Shown: positions 38,173-49,308, counted from the stretch's first letter. The stretch is 64,000 bases of DNA from Marinomonas atlantica (GCF_001639725.1 NZ_LTAW01000006.1:62001-126000), one strand, 5' to 3'. Notes: generated by a model not told the origin, from the sequence alone. Made by a program: numbers and translations.

Positions 38173-39175
38173 ATATCTCATTGTAGGACCTTCTTGGGTC
38201 GGCGACATGGTCATGGCGCAGAGCCTCTTTAAAAAAATTAAAGAGCAAGATGTGGACGCTATCATTGATGTCATCGGCCCCGCTTGGTCAAGCCCTATTC
38301 TAGAGCGTATGGAAGAAGTACGCCAAGCGATCACCCTAAAAACAGGGCATGGCGAATGGGGTATTAGCACTCGTCGAAAATTGGGAAAATCACTTCGTAA
38401 CGAGCATTACGATGAAGCCATCGTACTGCCCCGCTCATGGAAGTCTGCATTAGTTCCCTTCTTTGCAAAGATCCCGAAGCGGGTTGGCTATCATGGCGAG
38501 CAGCGCTTTGTCCTGCTGACTGAACGTCGCAAGTTAAATAAGAAAGTACTTAACCAGACGGTAAAGCGCTTCACTTCCCTGGGGATCGCTCAGAAAAATG
38601 CCTATCCACCAGAGTCATTGCCAAACCCTAAGTTATCCATCAATACAGAGAACCAAGCAGCACTTTACAAAAAGCTAGGGTTAGACCCCCAACGACCCGC
38701 CATTGCCATGATGGCAGGAGCTGAATACGGCCCAGCAAAACAATGGCCTATTGCTCACTTCCATGAACTTGCAGACACGTTGATAAAATCAGGCCATCAA
38801 ATATGGGTGCTTGGAGGTCCGAAAGACATTGAAGATGCACAAGCCATTATTAAAGGTCTTGGACAACACGCCCATAATCTTTGCGGGAAAACAAAACTCG
38901 TTGACGCAATCGATTTATTGGCCGCCGCCAAAGAAGCGGTCAGCAATGATTCTGGACTGATGCATGTTGCAGCAGCGGTTGGCACTCGAGTACACGGTAT
39001 ATATGGCTCCACTAGTGAGCTCTTTACACCGCCGCTCACAGATAACAAGGTGATTCACAACTTACATTTGGACTGCGCACCCTGCTTTAAACGCACTTGC
39101 CCACTTGGTCACACCAATTGCTTGAAGCAGCTGGAGCCTAAGCAAATCATCCAGTCCATTGAACAAGCCTGCTAG
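38165..39175 (+). CDS. waaF: ADP-heptose:LPS heptosyltransferase II WaaF
   Basis: 336 aa, GT9 family. It starts [22 protein letters not shown], has the [16 protein letters not shown] segment (here [14 protein letters not shown]), the [15 protein letters not shown] motif and the C-terminal Cys-rich [13 protein letters not shown] stretch typical of WaaF. It adds the second heptose to the LPS inner core. GTG start overlaps hldD by 8 nt, indicating coupling. Confidence 0.94.
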   Translation: MAKYLIVGPSWVGDMVMAQSLFKKIKEQDVDAIIDVIGPAWSSPILERMEEVRQAITLKTGHGEWGISTRRKLGKSLRNEHYDEAIVLPRSWKSALVPFFAKIPKRVGYHGEQRFVLLTERRKLNKKVLNQTVKRFTSLGIAQKNAYPPESLPNPKLSINTENQAALYKKLGLDPQRPAIAMMAGAEYGPAKQWPIAHFHELADTLIKSGHQIWVLGGPKDIEDAQAIIKGLGQHAHNLCGKTKLVDAIDLLAAAKEAVSNDSGLMHVAAAVGTRVHGIYGSTSELFTPPLTDNKVIHNLHLDCAPCFKRTCPLGHTNCLKQLEPKQIIQSIEQAC

Positions 39176-39186
39176 GATGCGTATTT

Positions 39187-39984
39187 ATGACCAGTAATTC
39201 AAAGCGAGCAACGGTTACAGCAGCGCTCATCGTTAAAAATGAAGAGAAGAATCTAGCAAGTTGCTTAGACAGCTTAGCCGATTGGGCCGATGAAATCGTC
39301 ATTCTAGATTCAGGCAGTAGTGACAAAACACAAGACATTGCACTGAGCTATACACGCCATTTTTATGTAAAAGACAACTGGGAAGGCTTTGGCAAGCAAC
39401 GTCAAGCTGCACAAGAATACATTACCACTGATTATGTCTTTTGGATTGATGCGGATGAAATCGTCACGCCAGAGTTAAAAGAAAGCATTTTGACAGCCCT
39501 TGAACAAGGGATCAGCAACACAGCGTATAGCGTGAATCGTAAAAGCTGGGTCTTTGGGCGTTTTATCACTCATTCAGGCTGGTACCCTGATCGTGTCACA
39601 CGACTCTATCGCATAGCTGAAGGCAACTACTCGGATAACTTAGTTCACGAAAAGGTCTTACTTAAAGACGGCGTCGCCACTGAAAACCTTAAAGGTGATA
39701 TGACACATTACACCTATGAAAATTTGCATCATTATCTAGTGAAGTCTGCTTCATATGCAAAACTGTCTGCGGACCAGAAACAAAAGCGAGGAAAAACGAC
39801 CTCGTTAGGCTCTGCCAGTCTGCATGCTTTTGCTTGCTTTGTGAAAATGTATCTGCTTAAACGAGGTTTTTTAGATGGCAAACAAGGCTTTTTGCTTGCC
39901 ATCCTGTCGGCTCACTCTACTTTTGTTAAATATGCTGATCTTTGGGTACGCTCACAGCCCAATAAACCTAAGGATCACGTTTAA
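39187..39984 (+). CDS. GT2 glycosyltransferase, WaaE/KdtX-like
   Basis: 265 aa. [20 protein letters not shown] opens the GT-A fold; the DxD-type motif is [24 protein letters not shown] and the [12 protein letters not shown] segment recall WaaE, the beta-1,4-glucosyltransferase that decorates heptose I in several Enterobacteria. It follows waaF by 11 nt in the same direction, which supports a core role. The donor sugar is not certain. Confidence 0.86.
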   Translation: MTSNSKRATVTAALIVKNEEKNLASCLDSLADWADEIVILDSGSSDKTQDIALSYTRHFYVKDNWEGFGKQRQAAQEYITTDYVFWIDADEIVTPELKESILTALEQGISNTAYSVNRKSWVFGRFITHSGWYPDRVTRLYRIAEGNYSDNLVHEKVLLKDGVATENLKGDMTHYTYENLHHYLVKSASYAKLSADQKQKRGKTTSLGSASLHAFACFVKMYLLKRGFLDGKQGFLLAILSAHSTFVKYADLWVRSQPNKPKDHV

Positions 39985-41069
39985 TCAAGTGCCTGATAGA
40001 TCTTAAGCAACTTGTTAACATGTACGTTTTGATCGAAGTGTTGTTTTGCCCTGTCTCTTGCTGACAGGGCAAGTGCCTGTCTTTTTGAGGTATTTTTACA
40101 TAGTTCTGCGATGGCATTTGCTAAGGCGTCTGAGTCAAATGGATCAACCAATATCCCCGTGTTTTCTAAGATTTCTGGGATAGCGCCTGCATTTGAACCA
40201 ATAATAGCTTTCCCTTGGGCCATCGATTCGATCACCGTTAAGCCAAACGCTTCCAAATGCGAAGGAATAACCACCACATCAATAGAGGGTAGTAACGTTT
40301 CAGGCTCAGGAGTAAAGCCGTAAAAAGTGATGCGTTTGTCTAGCTTATGTCCACTAACGTACTGCTTGAGCTTGTCAATGTACTCATCGTCGCCACCCTG
40401 TTTAGCATTTAAACCACCAATAATAACTAAATGAAAGCGTTCCGCTTCCAGCTTTGCCATCGCTTTGATGAGCTCTAGATGCCCTTTGCCTGGCGATAAA
40501 CGGCCGACAATGCCTACAACAGATACCTCATCACAAAGCTTTAGTTGTGACTTTAAATCGACACCCGCTTGGATATGATCTGGTATCGATGTGCCAAGCC
40601 AAAGCGCTTGAATCCGAGCATCAGCAATCGGCAAGGCCTTTTTATTAAACGCTAAAGTAAAGTTACTGATCGACAACAGCTGATCAACATTACGGTAAAT
40701 AAAACGATGAAAAATGTCTTTTTTAGGCTTCTTAACGCCCATATGGTCTGTATAAATCAGCTTGAAACCACACAGCTTCTTTAGTAACACTGCTAAAAAT
40801 AGATCTGAAGATTTATGACAGTGCACATATTGAATGTTGTGTTGCTTAATCCATTTAGACAATGATAAAAGATTGCGATACCCATGTCCTCGGCTGGGTA
40901 TTGCCAAACAGCCATCAAACTCTCCTGACATTGCTTCATCAATGGAGGATTGAGCTAACGCAATACCAAAAACCTTGTGACCTACCTGCCTCATTTGCTT
41001 ACCCACACGCAGTGGATACATCTCAAGCCCGCCAAACCCGTAGGACAAACACATATGAAGAATATTCAC
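39981..41069 (-). CDS. GT4 family glycosyltransferase
   Basis: 362 aa, GT-B fold. N-terminal domain with [17 protein letters not shown]-terminal donor domain with [19 protein letters not shown], a [13 protein letters not shown] loop and [19 protein letters not shown] with the E-x7-E motif. It most likely adds a sugar to the LPS core or another envelope glycan. GTG start with AGGAAAA about 8 nt upstream. It converges on the WaaE-like gene with a 4-nt overlap. Confidence 0.87.
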   Translation of the reverse strand: MNILHMCLSYGFGGLEMYPLRVGKQMRQVGHKVFGIALAQSSIDEAMSGEFDGCLAIPSRGHGYRNLLSLSKWIKQHNIQYVHCHKSSDLFLAVLLKKLCGFKLIYTDHMGVKKPKKDIFHRFIYRNVDQLLSISNFTLAFNKKALPIADARIQALWLGTSIPDHIQAGVDLKSQLKLCDEVSVVGIVGRLSPGKGHLELIKAMAKLEAERFHLVIIGGLNAKQGGDDEYIDKLKQYVSGHKLDKRITFYGFTPEPETLLPSIDVVVIPSHLEAFGLTVIESMAQGKAIIGSNAGAIPEILENTGILVDPFDSDALANAIAELCKNTSKRQALALSARDRAKQHFDQNVHVNKLLKIYQALD

Positions 41070-41074
41070 GTCTA

Positions 41075-42091
41075 CTATTTTCCTATTTGCTGTGTATACC
41101 AGTTTTGAATATCCGAGAATCGATCTTTCACAATCAACTGAGACAGATCGTCTTGTCCCTCATTAGGCATAAAGGGCAGCCAACGACCAGCACTGTTCAA
41201 GGTCTGCCATCTAAGCGGCGTAGATGAACGTTTTTTGGGGTAAAAACCAATGGTCGGTACGTCTAAGGCCCCGGCGATATGCAGTGGCCCTGTGGAGCCT
41301 GCAATGAATAAGTCCGCTACCGCTATCGACCGCATAAAATCTTTCACACCGTCGTTTTTGTCATAAAGAGTAATTGAGGCAACTTTGCCGATGAGACTGT
41401 CGACTAACGCCTTAGATACCTCTCCTTCACCAGGTCCTGCTGTGACCACAAAATGAAAACGATCTAAACCGTCTAAAAAACAAATTAGTGACTGCCATTC
41501 GGTTTGAGATAACGTGTTCGATGACCCGCCAGTAACTGGGTGAACAAAGCAAGTTTTTCGATCAAACTGGATGCCTATTTGCATCAATTTAGCTTTTTGT
41601 TGCTCAAGCTCAACCTGAGAGAACTCAAGTAAACGATGAGGTTCAATCACCCTAGATGAACCTTTCAGGACGTCAATAAAATAATAAGCAAGATCGAGGT
41701 TATATTGGAATTCCGCTTTTTCAGACTTTGAACGACGCTGACGTAACGTATGAGTATATAAGAATTGTACCCATTTGGTCGCAGGTGCAACACGAACAGG
41801 AATGCGAGCTTTACGTAGCAAGGTCGCGTTATAAGCATTGGAAAAAAGACAAAGTGCTGCGTCAAAATGTAACGTACTGATGGTTTGAGCAAAGTCACTT
41901 TTGGCTTCATTGTCTTTCGGATCAATAAGTACGTCATCAATCCATTCACATGCCTCAGCTATTTCTTTTGTGTAGGAAGGAACAAGCGCGGTAACAGTGG
42001 CCTGAGGAAACGCTGCCTTGATTGCTTTGAAGGCGGGCAATGCAAGTACAAAGTCCCCAATTTTATCATTCCGAACCACTAATATTTTCAT
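41075..42091 (-). CDS. GT9 family heptosyltransferase-like protein
   Basis: 338 aa from ATG 42091; upstream in-frame starts to 42136 would add a non-family tail. MKILVVRNDKIGDFVLALPAFKAI is the GT9 opening, with FVHPVTGGSS and VADLFIAGSTGPLHIAGALD later. It resembles LPS heptosyltransferases (WaaC/WaaQ type) and lies 5 nt upstream of the GT4 gene. Which heptose it transfers cannot be said, but the window's waaF is separate, so it is a different step. Confidence 0.85.
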   Translation of the reverse strand: MKILVVRNDKIGDFVLALPAFKAIKAAFPQATVTALVPSYTKEIAEACEWIDDVLIDPKDNEAKSDFAQTISTLHFDAALCLFSNAYNATLLRKARIPVRVAPATKWVQFLYTHTLRQRRSKSEKAEFQYNLDLAYYFIDVLKGSSRVIEPHRLLEFSQVELEQQKAKLMQIGIQFDRKTCFVHPVTGGSSNTLSQTEWQSLICFLDGLDRFHFVVTAGPGEGEVSKALVDSLIGKVASITLYDKNDGVKDFMRSIAVADLFIAGSTGPLHIAGALDVPTIGFYPKKRSSTPLRWQTLNSAGRWLPFMPNEGQDDLSQLIVKDRFSDIQNWYTQQIGK

Positions 42092-42136
42092 CAAAAAAAC
42101 CACAACCGCTAACATTGAAGACCTTGCCGTCGCCAA

Positions 42137-42284
42137 AACACGCTCATATTAAAAGTGCGAGATTGATTGGGCGAACGATCAGAAATAGCCTGTAATTCTA
42201 AAGCTATTTTTGTCGCAAGTAGAGTAATTTAGCTAATTTAAACCCATCATACCCATGCTGAAGTGGGGAAATTCACCCCGACGT
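42137..42284. other. Intergenic region between ugd and the GT9 gene
   Basis: No ORF. A 7-bp repeat (AAATAGC / GCTATTT, about 42182-42210) and a GGGG/CCCC hairpin near 42266-42280 lie after ugd, but neither has a proper T-run on the minus strand. Weak termination at most. Confidence 0.4.
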
Positions 42285-43454
42285 CTAGGCATCTCCACCA
42301 AATAAGTCACGAGTAAAGACTTTATCTAATACATCATCAAGGTTATCAGTGACGCGATTGGCAATGATCACATCGGCTTCATGTTTAAAACGTGCCAAGT
42401 CATTCACGATACGCGAATTAAAAAAGCTACTTTCTTCCATTACTGGCTCATAAACAATCACCTCAATGCCTTTTGCTTTAATTCGCTTCATTACTCCTTG
42501 AATAGCTGACGCACGAAAATTATCGGAGCCAGATTTCATGACCAGACGATAGATTCCAACCACCTTCGGCTGGCGCTTTATTACCTCATTTGCAATGAAG
42601 TCTTTGCGTGTGACATTGGCATCCACAATGGCTCGAATCAGGTTATTCGGCACTTGGTCGTAGTTAGCCAGCAGTTGCTTAGTGTCCTTAGGTAAACAGT
42701 AGCCGCCATACCCAAAGGATGGATTATTGTAATGACTGCCGATACGAGGGTCTAAACACACACCTTCAATAATCTGACGCGTATCCAAGCCGTACATAGA
42801 AGCATAAGAATCCAATTCATTAAAATACGCTACGCGCATAGCCAGATACGTATTCGCAAAAAGCTTAATCGCTTCCGCTTCCGTCGAGCCTGTCAGAAGA
42901 ATATCGATGTCTTGTTTCTCTGCACCTTGAGCCAGTAAATTTGCAAAGAATTCAGCACGCTCAGAGCGCTCCCCCACGATAATACGTGATGGGTGTAAGT
43001 TATCGTACAATGCTTTTCCCTCACGCAAAAACTCGGGGGAAAAGACTAAATTTGGCGTATTGAATCTCTCTCGAGCTTCGCGCGTAAAGCCTACCGGCGT
43101 TGTCGACTTAATCACCATAGTGGCATTAGGGTTAAAACGGACAACGTCTTTAATCACTGACTCGACGTGCTCAGTGTTAAAATAGTTTGTTTCCGGATCA
43201 TAGTCTGTTGGCGTTGCAATGATAACGAACTCAGCGCCTTCATAGGCCTCTGAAGGATCTAACGTTGCTCTAAAGTTTAACGTTTCATTCGCTAAATATT
43301 GCTCCACCTCATTATCTTGAATGGGTGAAATACCTTGATTTAATAATTCAACTTTTTCACGAATAACATCTAGTGCAACCACTTCATTATGCTTCGCCAA
43401 CAATAAAGCATTTGAGATACCTACGTACCCCGTCCCCACTACTGCAATTTTCAT
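42285..43454 (-). CDS. ugd: UDP-glucose 6-dehydrogenase Ugd
   Basis: 389 aa. [20 protein letters not shown] is the NAD-binding start; the catalytic Cys lies in [27 protein letters not shown] and [10 protein letters not shown] complete the family set. It oxidises UDP-glucose to UDP-glucuronate, a donor for capsule, uronic acid in LPS, or aminoarabinose. ATG with GAGGA 6 nt upstream. It lies upstream of GT9 and GT4 on the same strand, so these may form one pathway. Confidence 0.95.
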   Translation of the reverse strand: MKIAVVGTGYVGISNALLLAKHNEVVALDVIREKVELLNQGISPIQDNEVEQYLANETLNFRATLDPSEAYEGAEFVIIATPTDYDPETNYFNTEHVESVIKDVVRFNPNATMVIKSTTPVGFTREARERFNTPNLVFSPEFLREGKALYDNLHPSRIIVGERSERAEFFANLLAQGAEKQDIDILLTGSTEAEAIKLFANTYLAMRVAYFNELDSYASMYGLDTRQIIEGVCLDPRIGSHYNNPSFGYGGYCLPKDTKQLLANYDQVPNNLIRAIVDANVTRKDFIANEVIKRQPKVVGIYRLVMKSGSDNFRASAIQGVMKRIKAKGIEVIVYEPVMEESSFFNSRIVNDLARFKHEADVIIANRVTDNLDDVLDKVFTRDLFGGDA

Positions 43455-43521
43455 TTACTGTCCTCAACCAGTGAACTCTTTTGCGTAGTGTGCGGGAGAA
43501 AGATAACAACTCTGTGACGGT

Positions 43522-44367
43522 CTAAGCGTTTAAGGCATTTAGTTGCTTGACCATGCGCTTAGCCCATTGGCTCCACGAACCAACATAAACATGCTTAGCT
43601 TCCAGTCCTGCATAGTTCATGGCTAAGACATTGTGGCAAGCGGTGACTCCTGAGCCGCAATAGTAAACAATCGGTTGCTCAACATGTTCAAGCAGTTGAG
43701 TCCATTCCTCCAGTAACAAGCTCGGAGCTTTCATTTCGCCTTTTTCATTAAGATTACGGCTAAACGGGCGGTTCATGGCACCTGGTATATGGCCCGCTAC
43801 TGGGTCCATCGTTTCATTTTCGCCTTGAAAACGATCCTCGGCACGAGCATCCAATAATTGAAAACGATCTGCCTCGAAATTAGCGGCAACACCGTCCTCT
43901 GATATCAACCATGGGTAGCTAACCTCTATACGCTGATCACTTTTAGTAGCTTCATTAACCCCAGCCTCGATCATAAAGCCAGCCGCTTGCCATGCAGGCA
44001 AACCACCATCAAGGACGCGCACTTCAATACCCTGTTGCACCAACATCCACCAAGCTCGAGAGGCGATCGCTCCCCCCATATCATCGTAGACAATGACTTG
44101 AGTGCTTGGCCCAATTCCCAGCTGAGACAACGTAGCACTAAACATCTCAGGACTTGGTAATGGGTGTCGTCCGCTTAATGCTGTTTCTGGCCCTGCAAGT
44201 TGGTGATGCAAGTCGACAAACAGCGCACTGGGAATATGCCCGACTTCATACAACTCACGCCCCTTATCATGATCGGTCAGGTAAAAGCGGCTATCCAGAA
44301 TGACTAAATCAGGCTGATCTATCATGGCCTGTAATTGTGCGGCTGAAATTATCGTTGGCAGAGCCAT
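43522..44367 (-). CDS. sseA: 3-mercaptopyruvate/thiosulfate sulfurtransferase SseA
   Basis: 281 aa, two rhodanese domains. Start is ATG 44367, with AAGAGGTG about 7 nt upstream; the frame extends to 44409 but without support. The active-site loop in the second domain reads YYCGSGVTACHNV (Cys nucleophile followed by G-S-G-V-T), as in SseA. The first domain is inactive, as usual (VYDDMGGAIASRAWW). It transfers sulfane sulfur from mercaptopyruvate to thiols or cyanide. Confidence 0.92.
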   Translation of the reverse strand: MALPTIISAAQLQAMIDQPDLVILDSRFYLTDHDKGRELYEVGHIPSALFVDLHHQLAGPETALSGRHPLPSPEMFSATLSQLGIGPSTQVIVYDDMGGAIASRAWWMLVQQGIEVRVLDGGLPAWQAAGFMIEAGVNEATKSDQRIEVSYPWLISEDGVAANFEADRFQLLDARAEDRFQGENETMDPVAGHIPGAMNRPFSRNLNEKGEMKAPSLLLEEWTQLLEHVEQPIVYYCGSGVTACHNVLAMNYAGLEAKHVYVGSWSQWAKRMVKQLNALNA

Positions 44368-44473
44368 AAAACACCTCTTAAATCGGCTTTTTAAAAGATC
44401 TAAAAACAATAGCCTACTGCGATTAGCGTACGTTTGCTATGATGCTCGCGCATGGACTTTAGAAAATATGACA

Positions 44474-45232
44474 ATGAAACGAATTGACCAACTACTCACC
44501 GAAAAAAAGCTTTGTAAATCACGTTCTCAGGCACAAACTTTTATCAGTCAAGGAAAGGTCTTGATGCACGATAAAGGTCAATGGCAAACCGTTGCCAAGC
44601 CCAGTTTGAAAGTTACTGAAAACATCGATATAAAGCTGGAGCTCGACGAAGAAGACCGCTACGTGTCACGTGGCGCGCTCAAGCTTGCAGGTGCGCTGTC
44701 TAGCTCAAAATTAAGCTTGGATGGGTTCACTGTATTGGATGTAGGGCAATCTACAGGCGGCTTTACAGACTGTGCCCTGCAGCACGGCGCCATCAAAGTA
44801 GTCGGCGTTGAAGTCGGTCATGACCAATTAGATGTTCGCCTTCGCAATCGAACAGATGTGATTTGTTTAGAGGGTCTAAATGCCCGAAATCTAACGCAAA
44901 CAGATTTAGGAGAGCATTTTCCTGAATCGGGCTTTGACGCCGCCGTCATGGACGTGTCGTTCATTTCGCAGACGAAAATTTTGCCACAACTGCCTGCACT
45001 GATTCGCTCAGGGGGCTATTTAATCACACTGGTCAAACCGCAGTTTGAATTAGGTAAAGACGCCATAGGCAAAGGTGGCATTGTTAAAGACCAGCATTTG
45101 GTACAGCAGCTTGAAAAAGACATAAAAAACCTAATCGAGCAACTTGGTTTTGACGTCCTCAGCTATGAGAAAAGTGTCATTAAAGGCGGTGATGGCAATC
45201 AAGAGTTTGTGCTATTCGCTCAACGCCATTAA
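44474..45232 (+). CDS. tlyA: TlyA-family rRNA 2'-O-methyltransferase / hemolysin-like protein
   Basis: About 252 aa. An N-terminal S4 RNA-binding domain (MKRIDQLLTEKKLCKSRSQAQ, residues 1-60) is joined to an FtsJ-like methyltransferase with VLDVGQSTGGFTDCAL as SAM motif and VTLVKPQFELG near the end. TlyA proteins methylate ribosomal RNA; the haemolysin label is historical. ATG 44474 fits the family; ATG 44468 is an alternative. The open frame back to 44324 overlaps sseA and is not coding. Confidence 0.9.
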   Translation: MKRIDQLLTEKKLCKSRSQAQTFISQGKVLMHDKGQWQTVAKPSLKVTENIDIKLELDEEDRYVSRGALKLAGALSSSKLSLDGFTVLDVGQSTGGFTDCALQHGAIKVVGVEVGHDQLDVRLRNRTDVICLEGLNARNLTQTDLGEHFPESGFDAAVMDVSFISQTKILPQLPALIRSGGYLITLVKPQFELGKDAIGKGGIVKDQHLVQQLEKDIKNLIEQLGFDVLSYEKSVIKGGDGNQEFVLFAQRH

Positions 45233-45236
45233 TAAA

Positions 45237-46619
45237 TTATTGGTTACTTGAAAAAAACGGTGCAGACGTTACTTCAGGTTCACGAAGTGCGTCTTTTTGC
45301 TCCAGCTTATTAAGGTAACGGCGAGCCATAACGAAGCCGACACAACCAAAAATAACAGAGCTCATCGCCTGACCCAGAATAATGCCCTCAGCCCCCATCA
45401 ACCAGCCAAATACCATGATCAAAGGCCAAGTTCCGAGGATGGCTCGACCAAAATTCAATAACGTGCTACTAAGTGGTCTACCTAAGTTATTAAACACTGC
45501 AATCGCGATAAAAAGCAGACTTTGGAAGAAAAAACTGAATGATCCATAGGTTGCAAAAAAACGAATAACACTAGCCGTTTCACCCGTAGCATGAAAAATA
45601 TTAATCAGAAAATCTTGTGATATATAAAGTATAGAACACAATACAAGGCAGTAGATAAAGGCATAAACCACGGCACTACTCACGGCATTATGCATCCGCT
45701 GAAAATAACCAGCACCGTAGTTTTGCGCCAAAATAGGTCCAACTGCACCTGATAGCGCAAATAAGCCGCCAAATACCACAGGGACAATACGACCAACAAT
45801 CGCAATTCCTGCCACTGCATGATCTCCGAACTGAGCAGCGTAGCCCATGACAATGGCGTTTGCTAACGGTGATGACATGTTTGTCAGCATCGCTGGCACG
45901 GCAATTTTGGCAATGGGTTTTAAGTCTTTAACACTCTCAACTAAATCAAATTGACCCAGCATTTTATGCACGGTCACGACGCCATAGTAGCTCACTGCCA
46001 CCATAGAGAAGCGTGCCAATAAAGAAGCGATCGCGGCGCCATCAACACCTAGACCAAAAACAAAAATCAGAATGGGATCCAACACAGCGTTTACAACACT
46101 GCATATCAACGTAGCGTACATCGCTCGCCGGGCATCACCCAGCGCTCGCATAATACCTGAAGCGATCATGCCAACCATAACAGCAGGCATACCTAATAAC
46201 AGTATCTGAAGGTAGCTGGTGGCTAAATCTAGGGTACGAAAATCAGCACCGAGAAATACCAATAAATCGGGAATTATTGGCCAAAGGAACCATACGACCA
46301 TACTGGAAAAAATAATGCCCATTCCGAGAACATTAGTGGCGCGACGCTTCGCTAGTTCATAGTCACCCTCACCAATCGCCTTAGCAACCAGTGCAGTCGC
46401 TGCAATCGATACCGCAATACTAATAGAGACAGTAAAGAACATGATGGTGCTGGCAAAGCCAACTGCCGCGACAGCTTCACGTTCGTCAAGCATCGACAGA
46501 AACAGCATGTCGACTAAGTCCACCATAAACATCGCCATCAAACCTAGCGCGCCCGTAAACGACATGATGGAGACATGTTTAAAGGTAGAGCCTTGAGTCA
46601 GTGTTGCCTGTTTCGGCAT
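45237..46619 (-). CDS. MATE-family multidrug/sodium antiporter
   Basis: 460 aa, twelve TM helices in two repeats. Family features include the FTGALGLMAMFMVDLVDMLF N-terminal helix and ALGDARRAMYATLICSVVNA. It exports organic cations in exchange for Na+ or H+. It converges on tlyA with a 4-nt gap. Substrate unknown. Confidence 0.9.
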   Translation of the reverse strand: MPKQATLTQGSTFKHVSIMSFTGALGLMAMFMVDLVDMLFLSMLDEREAVAAVGFASTIMFFTVSISIAVSIAATALVAKAIGEGDYELAKRRATNVLGMGIIFSSMVVWFLWPIIPDLLVFLGADFRTLDLATSYLQILLLGMPAVMVGMIASGIMRALGDARRAMYATLICSVVNAVLDPILIFVFGLGVDGAAIASLLARFSMVAVSYYGVVTVHKMLGQFDLVESVKDLKPIAKIAVPAMLTNMSSPLANAIVMGYAAQFGDHAVAGIAIVGRIVPVVFGGLFALSGAVGPILAQNYGAGYFQRMHNAVSSAVVYAFIYCLVLCSILYISQDFLINIFHATGETASVIRFFATYGSFSFFFQSLLFIAIAVFNNLGRPLSSTLLNFGRAILGTWPLIMVFGWLMGAEGIILGQAMSSVIFGCVGFVMARRYLNKLEQKDALREPEVTSAPFFSSNQ

Positions 46620-46659
46620 GAATACCCTCGAACAAATAAGCGCGGTGCGCAGACAGAAA

Positions 46660-46687
46660 AAGGCCGAACGAGGTTTCGTTCGGCCTT
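46660..46687 (-). terminator. Terminator after lon
   Basis: An 11-bp perfect stem (AAGGCCGAACG / CGTTCGGCCTT, 6-nt loop). On the minus strand it is followed by a T-run. It lies 50 nt after the lon stop. Confidence 0.92.
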
Positions 46688-46737
46688 ACCATTGTCGCAC
46701 CTTTTACAAGGTGATAGAACGTTGGAATGTGGAGTTT

Positions 46738-49170
46738 TTAGTGAATACCACGGTCTGACTTAGCAAAGACAATTTTTTCAACGTCAGCAAAGCGCTCCGC
46801 AAAATGCACCGTCATATTATCTTTTACCGAATCGGGTAACTCTTCGAAATCACGACGGTTGGCTTCAGGTAGAATCACTTCGGTGATTTTACTGCGTTTC
46901 GCCGCGATAAGTTTCTCGCGAATGCCTCCAACAGGAAGGACTTGGCCAGTAAGCGTTAACTCACCTGTCATGGCAAGCGGTCTCTGGATCGGCTCTCCTT
47001 TCGCAAGCGACATCAATGCAGTTGCCATGGTAATCCCCGCACTAGGTCCATCTTTAGGTGTTGCCCCTTCCGGTACATGTAAATGCACCATGCATTTATC
47101 AAAGAATTCTGCATTCTTTTGATAGCTCTTGGTGTGGGACAATACATAAGAGTAAGCAATTTCAGCCGACTCTTTCATCACATCACCAAGCTTACCCGTC
47201 AGTTTTAGGCCTCGGCTTAAGTCATGCACTTTATTGGCTTCGACAGGCAGCGTCGCGCCTCCCATAGACGTCCATGCCAATCCCGTTACCACTCCAACAC
47301 CGCGTAGCGTTTTCTCATTACGGAAATACGGCATTCCGAGGAATGTTTCTACATCTTTAACACCCACACTGATGCTGTCTTTCTCACCTGTCATCAGCTG
47401 CACCACCGCCTTACGCAGAATCTTTTGCAATAGCTTGTCTAACCCACGTACGCCCGCTTCACGTGCATAAGATTCAATGATGTATTTCAACGCCGCATCG
47501 GTGATGTTGAGTTGTTTCTTAAGAAGCTTATTACGCTTCAAAAGCTTCGGCCACAGATGCTGTTTGGCGATCGCCAGTTTCTCTTCGCCAATGTAGCCAG
47601 ACAAACGAATCACGTCCATTCGGTCTAACAGGGGCGCTGGAATGGTATCCAGCTGGTTTGCCGTACACACAAACAATGTTTTTGACAAATCCACGCGCAT
47701 ATCAAGATAGTGATCTAGAAACTCGACATTTTGCTCAGGATCAAGTGCCTCCAGCAATGCTGACGCAGGGTCACCGTGGAAAGACGAACCGATTTTGTCT
47801 ATTTCATCCAGCATGATGACAGGGTTTTCGACTTGAACGTCTTTCAGAGCTTGAACAAACTTACCGGGTAATGCACCGATATACGTACGACGATGGCCTT
47901 TGATTTCAGACTCATCGCGCATGCCACCCAAACTAAAACGGTAGAATTCACGATTGAGTGACTCTGCAATGGATTTACCAATCGAGGTTTTACCAACGCC
48001 CGGCGGGCCTACGAGCAACATAATTGAACCGCCCATTTCTTGGCGATGAGCGCCTAAGGCTAAAAACTCAATAATGCGGTCTTTTACATCGCCTAATCCA
48101 GCATGATGCTCTTCAAGCACCTCACGCGCTTTGTTTATGTCTAAGTTATCTTCTGAATGTACGCCCCAAGGAATAGACGTTGCCCAATCAAGGTAATTTC
48201 GAGTGACACCGTACTCTGGAGAGCCCGACTCCAAAATGCTCAACTTATGCAGTTCTTCATCGATTTTCTTCTTCGCCGCATCCGGAATCGTTTTATCAGC
48301 CAAGCGCTCCTCAAACATCTCCACATCAGACGTCCGATCATCCTTGGAAATACCAAGTTCTTTCTGAATCACTTTAAGCTGTTCTTTTAAGAAAAACTCA
48401 CGTTGATGCTTGCTGATTTTGTCGTTTACTTCCGCACTGATTTCATTCTGCAGACGCGCGATTTCGAGTTCTTTTCGAAGCAATGTTAGCGAGGTATTTA
48501 AACGCGGTAAGATCGGCAACGTTGCCAATACATCGTACAACTCTTGCGGTTCAGCGGAGGTAATCGACGCGGCGAAATCAGCCAATAGCCCAGGCTCATT
48601 AAATGAGAAACGACCTAGATACTGGCGCAGGTCTTCACTGAAAAGGGGGTTTAAACGAATCAATTCTTTAATGGCGTCTAAAATCGCAATCGAATAAGCC
48701 TTAGATTGATCATCACGCACTTTGGAATCACTGATGTAACGCACTCTAGCGCGATAAGGTGCTTCAGTACTAAGCCACTCTACCACCTCAATACGTTTTA
48801 AGCCTTGCGCTAAGAAAGTAATTTTATCGTCTTTTTTTTCTGCATGATGCGTTTTAGCAACACAGCCTATCTCGGAAAAGGTTTCCACTTTAGGCGCGCC
48901 TTCAGCTTGACGCTCTGCATAAATTAAGCCAACGACGGCTTGTGGTTGATCTGCGATGTATTCAAGGGTTTCTTCCCAAGGCTCAGCGTCGACCATGACA
49001 GGTTGTACTTGAGCCGGAAAAAAAGGGCGGCTCGATACCGGTAAGATATATAAAATTTCAGGAAGGACATCATCTGGTAACGCGAGTGCACGAGGGTCGC
49101 TGATGGACACTTCATCGTTTTCAACAAGATTACTTTCTGATGGGTCAAAATACTTTTCGTCGTCACTCAT
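46738..49170 (-). CDS. lon: ATP-dependent protease Lon
   Basis: 810 aa. N-terminal LON domain (about 35-230), a coiled coil (EISAEVNDKISKHQREFFLKE region), AAA+ ATPase (Walker A GPPGVGKTSIGKS; Walker B PVIMLDEIDKIG), and a serine protease domain with catalytic Ser in KDGPSAGITMAT and Lys in VGGIREKLIAAKR. It degrades misfolded and regulatory proteins. An acidic 30-residue N-terminal extension precedes the LON domain. No clear heat-shock promoter was recognised in the 138 nt upstream. Confidence 0.97.
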   Translation of the reverse strand: MSDDEKYFDPSESNLVENDEVSISDPRALALPDDVLPEILYILPVSSRPFFPAQVQPVMVDAEPWEETLEYIADQPQAVVGLIYAERQAEGAPKVETFSEIGCVAKTHHAEKKDDKITFLAQGLKRIEVVEWLSTEAPYRARVRYISDSKVRDDQSKAYSIAILDAIKELIRLNPLFSEDLRQYLGRFSFNEPGLLADFAASITSAEPQELYDVLATLPILPRLNTSLTLLRKELEIARLQNEISAEVNDKISKHQREFFLKEQLKVIQKELGISKDDRTSDVEMFEERLADKTIPDAAKKKIDEELHKLSILESGSPEYGVTRNYLDWATSIPWGVHSEDNLDINKAREVLEEHHAGLGDVKDRIIEFLALGAHRQEMGGSIMLLVGPPGVGKTSIGKSIAESLNREFYRFSLGGMRDESEIKGHRRTYIGALPGKFVQALKDVQVENPVIMLDEIDKIGSSFHGDPASALLEALDPEQNVEFLDHYLDMRVDLSKTLFVCTANQLDTIPAPLLDRMDVIRLSGYIGEEKLAIAKQHLWPKLLKRNKLLKKQLNITDAALKYIIESYAREAGVRGLDKLLQKILRKAVVQLMTGEKDSISVGVKDVETFLGMPYFRNEKTLRGVGVVTGLAWTSMGGATLPVEANKVHDLSRGLKLTGKLGDVMKESAEIAYSYVLSHTKSYQKNAEFFDKCMVHLHVPEGATPKDGPSAGITMATALMSLAKGEPIQRPLAMTGELTLTGQVLPVGGIREKLIAAKRSKITEVILPEANRRDFEELPDSVKDNMTVHFAERFADVEKIVFAKSDRGIH

Positions 49171-49308
49171 AAGTTTCTATCTCTATAGGAATTAACTCTT
49201 TCGAATCATTCTAGGAACAATAAAACTTATGTAGTGACGTTTAGAGAAATTGCAATCCAAGAATGTCAGCTACGCAATTCATCCTTGATCTTGGCAAACG
49301 TTTTTGAA

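Noticed and set aside
42182..42284. Terminator after ugd
   Set aside because: Stems exist but have no T-run on the transcribed strand.
44324..44473. N-terminal extension of tlyA
   Set aside because: It overlaps sseA, has no family similarity, and an S4-domain start at 44474 fits better.
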